A DNA stretch of 8,517 nt from JAGOBX01 sp017999075 [NCBI: Candidatus Babelota bacterium] (GTDB taxonomy: Bacteria; JAGOBX01): assembly GCA_017999075.1 (NCBI GenBank), contig JAGOBX010000134.1, positions 1-8,517 on the forward strand. Reading direction: 5' to 3'. The translations under genes and the position numbers were made by a program. Positions 5,706 through 8,517 of the stretch are shown in pieces. Under the pieces are notes generated by a model, which saw only the letters and a list, made by a program, of their open reading frames with translations, was not told the origin of the DNA and ran no database searches. Each line of letters begins with the position of its first letter. The stretch's first letter is position 1.

Positions 5706-8517
5706 ATGAAAAAAAATATGAAAAAAATAATATTGAATTTATTCGACCGGCTTCTTCACTCAATGGAAATAAGAAAAGAGGAAGCTCCTAAAGTATTTAT
5801 CCTGCTTGGATTATGCATACCCATGGGGTTATCTATGGTTTTGGCATACAGCGTTACTAATTCTGTATTTAATACTGAAGTAGGACCTGATTATCTTCCT
5901 TATATGTATCTTGTAATAGGTTTATTACAGCTGCCTCTTCTATTCGGGTTAAACAATTTTGTGAATAAAAAAAATATTTATCGCTCCACGAAAACAACTT
6001 TAATTATTTCAATGATAATAATTTTAGTTAACTGGATTCTTTTTGAACAAAATGATTTCAGTAAGAGTTCCGGAGTTTTACTGAAAAATATTATTATAGC
6101 ATTTATTTTTATTTCCACATTTATATCAATATATTTAGTGAATTTTTTGATTTGGATAATAGCTTCGGAAATGTTTACAATACGCGAAAGCAAACGCCTC
6201 CTTGCTCATTTGTCCGGAGGTTATTACATAGGCGTTGTTGTCGGCGGTCTTGCTTTATCAGCTGTTATAGGATATATCGGAATTAACTGGATATATTTTT
6301 CAACCATCATATTTTTGGGAATAGCTGTATACTTATTGAATTTATTGAATGAAAAATACATGAAAATTTTAATTGATGGAGCTGAGCATGAAAAAATAAC
6401 AGTTTCTGAAAGTTATAGTTATCTGAAAGATTCTAAATATTCAAAACTTGTAATATTTCTGTTTATAATGTTTAACCTTTTGAGATGTTTCTTTTTGTTT
6501 CAGTTCAATATTGCTGCAGAGTATAAATATCCTGATACTGCAGATCTTACCCAATACTTTGGTTTTTATGAATCGCTTAACGCCGCTGTTTCCATAATTA
6601 TAACCTTTTTCTTTATAAATAAAATTATTTTGTATTTAGGCGTATGGAACACTATGATTCTTTTAGGTTCAGGGTTTACCGCCACTTTTTTTATTGTAAT
6701 GACAAAAGACGTTAATATTTATCTTTTATCTATTGGGGCTTTACTGAACGAATGTCTGTATTATCTTGTAATGCCGCCTCTTCATACTCTTGTTTTCAAA
6801 CCTGTAAATTTAAGAATACGAACCGCAATAATGTCTATGTCCAATCTTATTAGCGAATCTCTCGGCCAAATTTTAAGTTTTGTTTTCGGATTATTAATTA
6901 CGTGGAAAATCCTTGATTTTTTTGATTTTTCGGTTTTTTCTATAGTTATTTCTCTGATTATCAGTTTAATTTTGATTTATTCGAAAAAAGAATATATTAA
7001 AATACTTTCAGAAGCTATTAAATCTAAAAATACTGATATTTTTGAGCATTCTAATGAATTGTTCGGTAGTATTCAAAAATCAATAAATTCGTCTTTTATT
7101 CAGGAAATTTTCAAATCTTCTGATCCGGATGTTATTAAAACATCTCTTCAGTTTATTCAAAATATAAAGAATCCGGAAATAATAAAATTTTTGATGCCGT
7201 TATTAAATTCGCCTGACAGTGAAATTAAAGCTCATGCAATAGGAGCTCTAGGAAATTTTGATAATCTGGATGAAAATATAATAGAAAATATTCATAATAT
7301 GTTTGATGACACTAATTACAAAGTACGAGCTAATGCTATTATTGTTTTAAATAGAAAAGGAATTGACAAATTTAACAGTCAGGCTGAAGTAATACTTGAG
7401 GAAATGATAGGTTCTGATTCTATAGAAAGAAAAATTGTTGCTATAGAAACAATAAGCGTTATAAAATTGCCGAAGCTTCAACAAAAAATACTTGATTTTA
7501 TCAAAGATGACAATTTTTCTATAAGAAAATCAGCTATAACAGCAGTTTCTCTCATTTATAATTATATACCTCAAAAAGATTATGAACAGGTTATTTCAAA
7601 TTTAGTGGAATTGTTAAATGAACCTGATGATGTTATAAGAAGTGAAGCTGTAAATACACTGTCTGTAATTGGTAAAAATAATATTGATTTGTTTGCTAAA
7701 ATGCTTACTTCGAAAAATGTTCTTGAATGGGAATCTGCAGTAGAACTTCTTGCGCGCTGGCAATCAAACGATAACTATGATTATATGGTTTCAAGCGCTT
7801 TGATTCATATTAAAGAAATTTTTGAAAATATTATTTCAATGCGCGAACTTAAAAAAATACCGTTTTCAGATGCTGTTGAACCTTTGCTGAATAGGCTTGA
7901 AAATAATAATGAGATTATTATGAGAGTTATATTCAGAATTTTTTCGATTAAAAGCGACAGGACAATAATAAACACTCTTAAAATTCAATTATACAACAGC
8001 GATAAGAATATACGTATGAATGCTATAGAAACTCTGGAAAATGTAGCCGACCAGAAAATAGTCAAAGGAATTATTCCAGTATTTGAATTTACTGAACAGT
8101 CGGAAATAATTGAAGCGGCTAAAAAATTATGGAAACTCGAAGAAGTTAAATATCAGAAAACTTTAATAGATTTGTTGCACGATAATGATCCTTGGGCCAG
8201 AGCCTGCAGTGCTTATATAATGGGAGAATTGAGTCATAATGATTTTGAAAAACCTTTAAAAAATTATCTTGATACGTATAATCAAAAATTGAGTTCTATT
8301 AAATCTGAAACAAATTCAGAACGCTCTGAGCAGAAACTTCAAAACTTTATAAATGAAAACTTTTTGGTGTGTGAAAATATAAAAATAGCTTTGCAAAATA
8401 TTGAAACATTGAAAAAATTGTTATTTGAGGAGGATTTTATTATGCCTGAAAAATCAGACCTTCTGCCTTTAATGGAACGCATTATTTTTTTGAAAAAAAT
8501 TCCTATTTTTTCACGGC
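5706..8517 (+). CDS. ADP/ATP-translocase-like (Npt/MFS-type) membrane protein with HEAT repeats and a C-terminal cyclic-nucleotide-binding domain; 3' end beyond the right edge
   Basis: There are 937 codons open to the edge. Residues 1-425 form a hydrophobic polytopic domain of about 12 helices. It carries features of the nucleotide-transporter-like family (Npt1/Npt2, TlcC-like): EMFTIRESKRLLAHLSGG at 155-172 next to a glycine-rich helix, QFNIAAEYKYPD at 266-277 followed by an FG motif, and PPLHTLVFKPVNLRIRTA at 357-374. About 455-870 is alpha-helical with HEAT-type units such as DSEIKAHAIGALGNF, DDVIRSEAVNTLSVIG and, at 825-842, HDNDPWARACSAYIMGEL. After a polar linker, LPLMERIIFLKKIPIFSR (from about residue 920) is the usual opening of a cNMP-binding (Crp-like) domain, truncated here. 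The transported substrate and the ligand are unknown, and true nucleotide exchange is not shown. The 5706 ATG is 8 bp after the DUF2156 stop. A second ATG at 5718 is also possible, and neither has a Shine-Dalgarno. Confidence 0.88.
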   Translation, partial: MKKNMKKIILNLFDRLLHSMEIRKEEAPKVFILLGLCIPMGLSMVLAYSVTNSVFNTEVGPDYLPYMYLVIGLLQLPLLFGLNNFVNKKNIYRSTKTTLIISMIIILVNWILFEQNDFSKSSGVLLKNIIIAFIFISTFISIYLVNFLIWIIASEMFTIRESKRLLAHLSGGYYIGVVVGGLALSAVIGYIGINWIYFSTIIFLGIAVYLLNLLNEKYMKILIDGAEHEKITVSESYSYLKDSKYSKLVIFLFIMFNLLRCFFLFQFNIAAEYKYPDTADLTQYFGFYESLNAAVSIIITFFFINKIILYLGVWNTMILLGSGFTATFFIVMTKDVNIYLLSIGALLNECLYYLVMPPLHTLVFKPVNLRIRTAIMSMSNLISESLGQILSFVFGLLITWKILDFFDFSVFSIVISLIISLILIYSKKEYIKILSEAIKSKNTDIFEHSNELFGSIQKSINSSFIQEIFKSSDPDVIKTSLQFIQNIKNPEIIKFLMPLLNSPDSEIKAHAIGALGNFDNLDENIIENIHNMFDDTNYKVRANAIIVLNRKGIDKFNSQAEVILEEMIGSDSIERKIVAIETISVIKLPKLQQKILDFIKDDNFSIRKSAITAVSLIYNYIPQKDYEQVISNLVELLNEPDDVIRSEAVNTLSVIGKNNIDLFAKMLTSKNVLEWESAVELLARWQSNDNYDYMVSSALIHIKEIFENIISMRELKKIPFSDAVEPLLNRLENNNEIIMRVIFRIFSIKSDRTIINTLKIQLYNSDKNIRMNAIETLENVADQKIVKGIIPVFEFTEQSEIIEAAKKLWKLEEVKYQKTLIDLLHDNDPWARACSAYIMGELSHNDFEKPLKNYLDTYNQKLSSIKSETNSERSEQKLQNFINENFLVCENIKIALQNIETLKKLLFEEDFIMPEKSDLLPLMERIIFLKKIPIFSR

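Noticed and set aside
5978-6193. Minus-strand open frame of 71 codons
   Set aside because: It is antisense to the membrane domain of the large rightward gene, and its Ile/Lys-rich product looks like reversed hydrophobic codons.

Overview
The window comes from an AT-rich bacterial genome (roughly 30% GC by eye). Genes are tightly packed and intergenic gaps are short. Two genes belong to ADP-heptose synthesis, the route to the inner-core heptose of lipopolysaccharide, so the host is most likely a diderm (Gram-negative) bacterium. The mix of low GC, a transporter-HEAT-cyclic-nucleotide protein and a SpoIIE-type phosphatase would suit a lineage such as Elusimicrobiota/Endomicrobiia or another low-GC diderm group. 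That placement is a guess; no marker gene is present.

Layout: six protein genes in two divergent blocks, separated by one regulatory region at 4621-4782. The leftward block reads 4620 to 1 on the minus strand. It holds a membrane-anchored SpoIIE/RsbU-type PP2C phosphatase (4620-3043), a RfaE1-type heptose-7-phosphate kinase (2999-1986), a fusion of a RfaE2-type heptose-1-phosphate adenylyltransferase with a family-2 glycosyltransferase (1914-721), and the C-terminal subunit of a split transketolase (713 to beyond the left edge). The rightward block reads 4783 to 8517 on the plus strand. It holds a stand-alone DUF2156 (phosphatidylglycerol lysyltransferase C-terminal-like) protein (4783-5697) and, 8 bp later, a large protein cut by the right edge. 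That protein (937 residues visible) joins an ADP/ATP-translocase-like membrane domain, a long HEAT-repeat region and the start of a C-terminal cyclic-nucleotide-binding domain.

The spacer between the blocks carries two back-to-back sigma70-type promoters. Their perfect TTGACA -35 hexamers form a dyad, TGTCAA-N10-TTGACA, so the two blocks could be switched by one bound factor.

How the genes may work together: transketolase can make sedoheptulose-7-phosphate, the starting sugar of ADP-heptose. RfaE1 and RfaE2 then phosphorylate and adenylylate the heptose, and the fused glycosyltransferase may act in the same envelope-glycan pathway. GmhA, GmhB, the epimerase and the transketolase N-terminal subunit are not in the window. 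The phosphatase reads a periplasmic signal and would normally feed an anti-sigma/anti-anti-sigma switch. The right-hand pair looks like an envelope module, with a lipid- or tRNA-linked acyltransferase-like protein and a membrane carrier fitted with a possible nucleotide-sensing tail. Its function is unknown. No RNA genes, insertion sequences, CRISPR arrays or prophage genes were seen. Apart from the divergent promoter region, all gaps are 71 bp or shorter.
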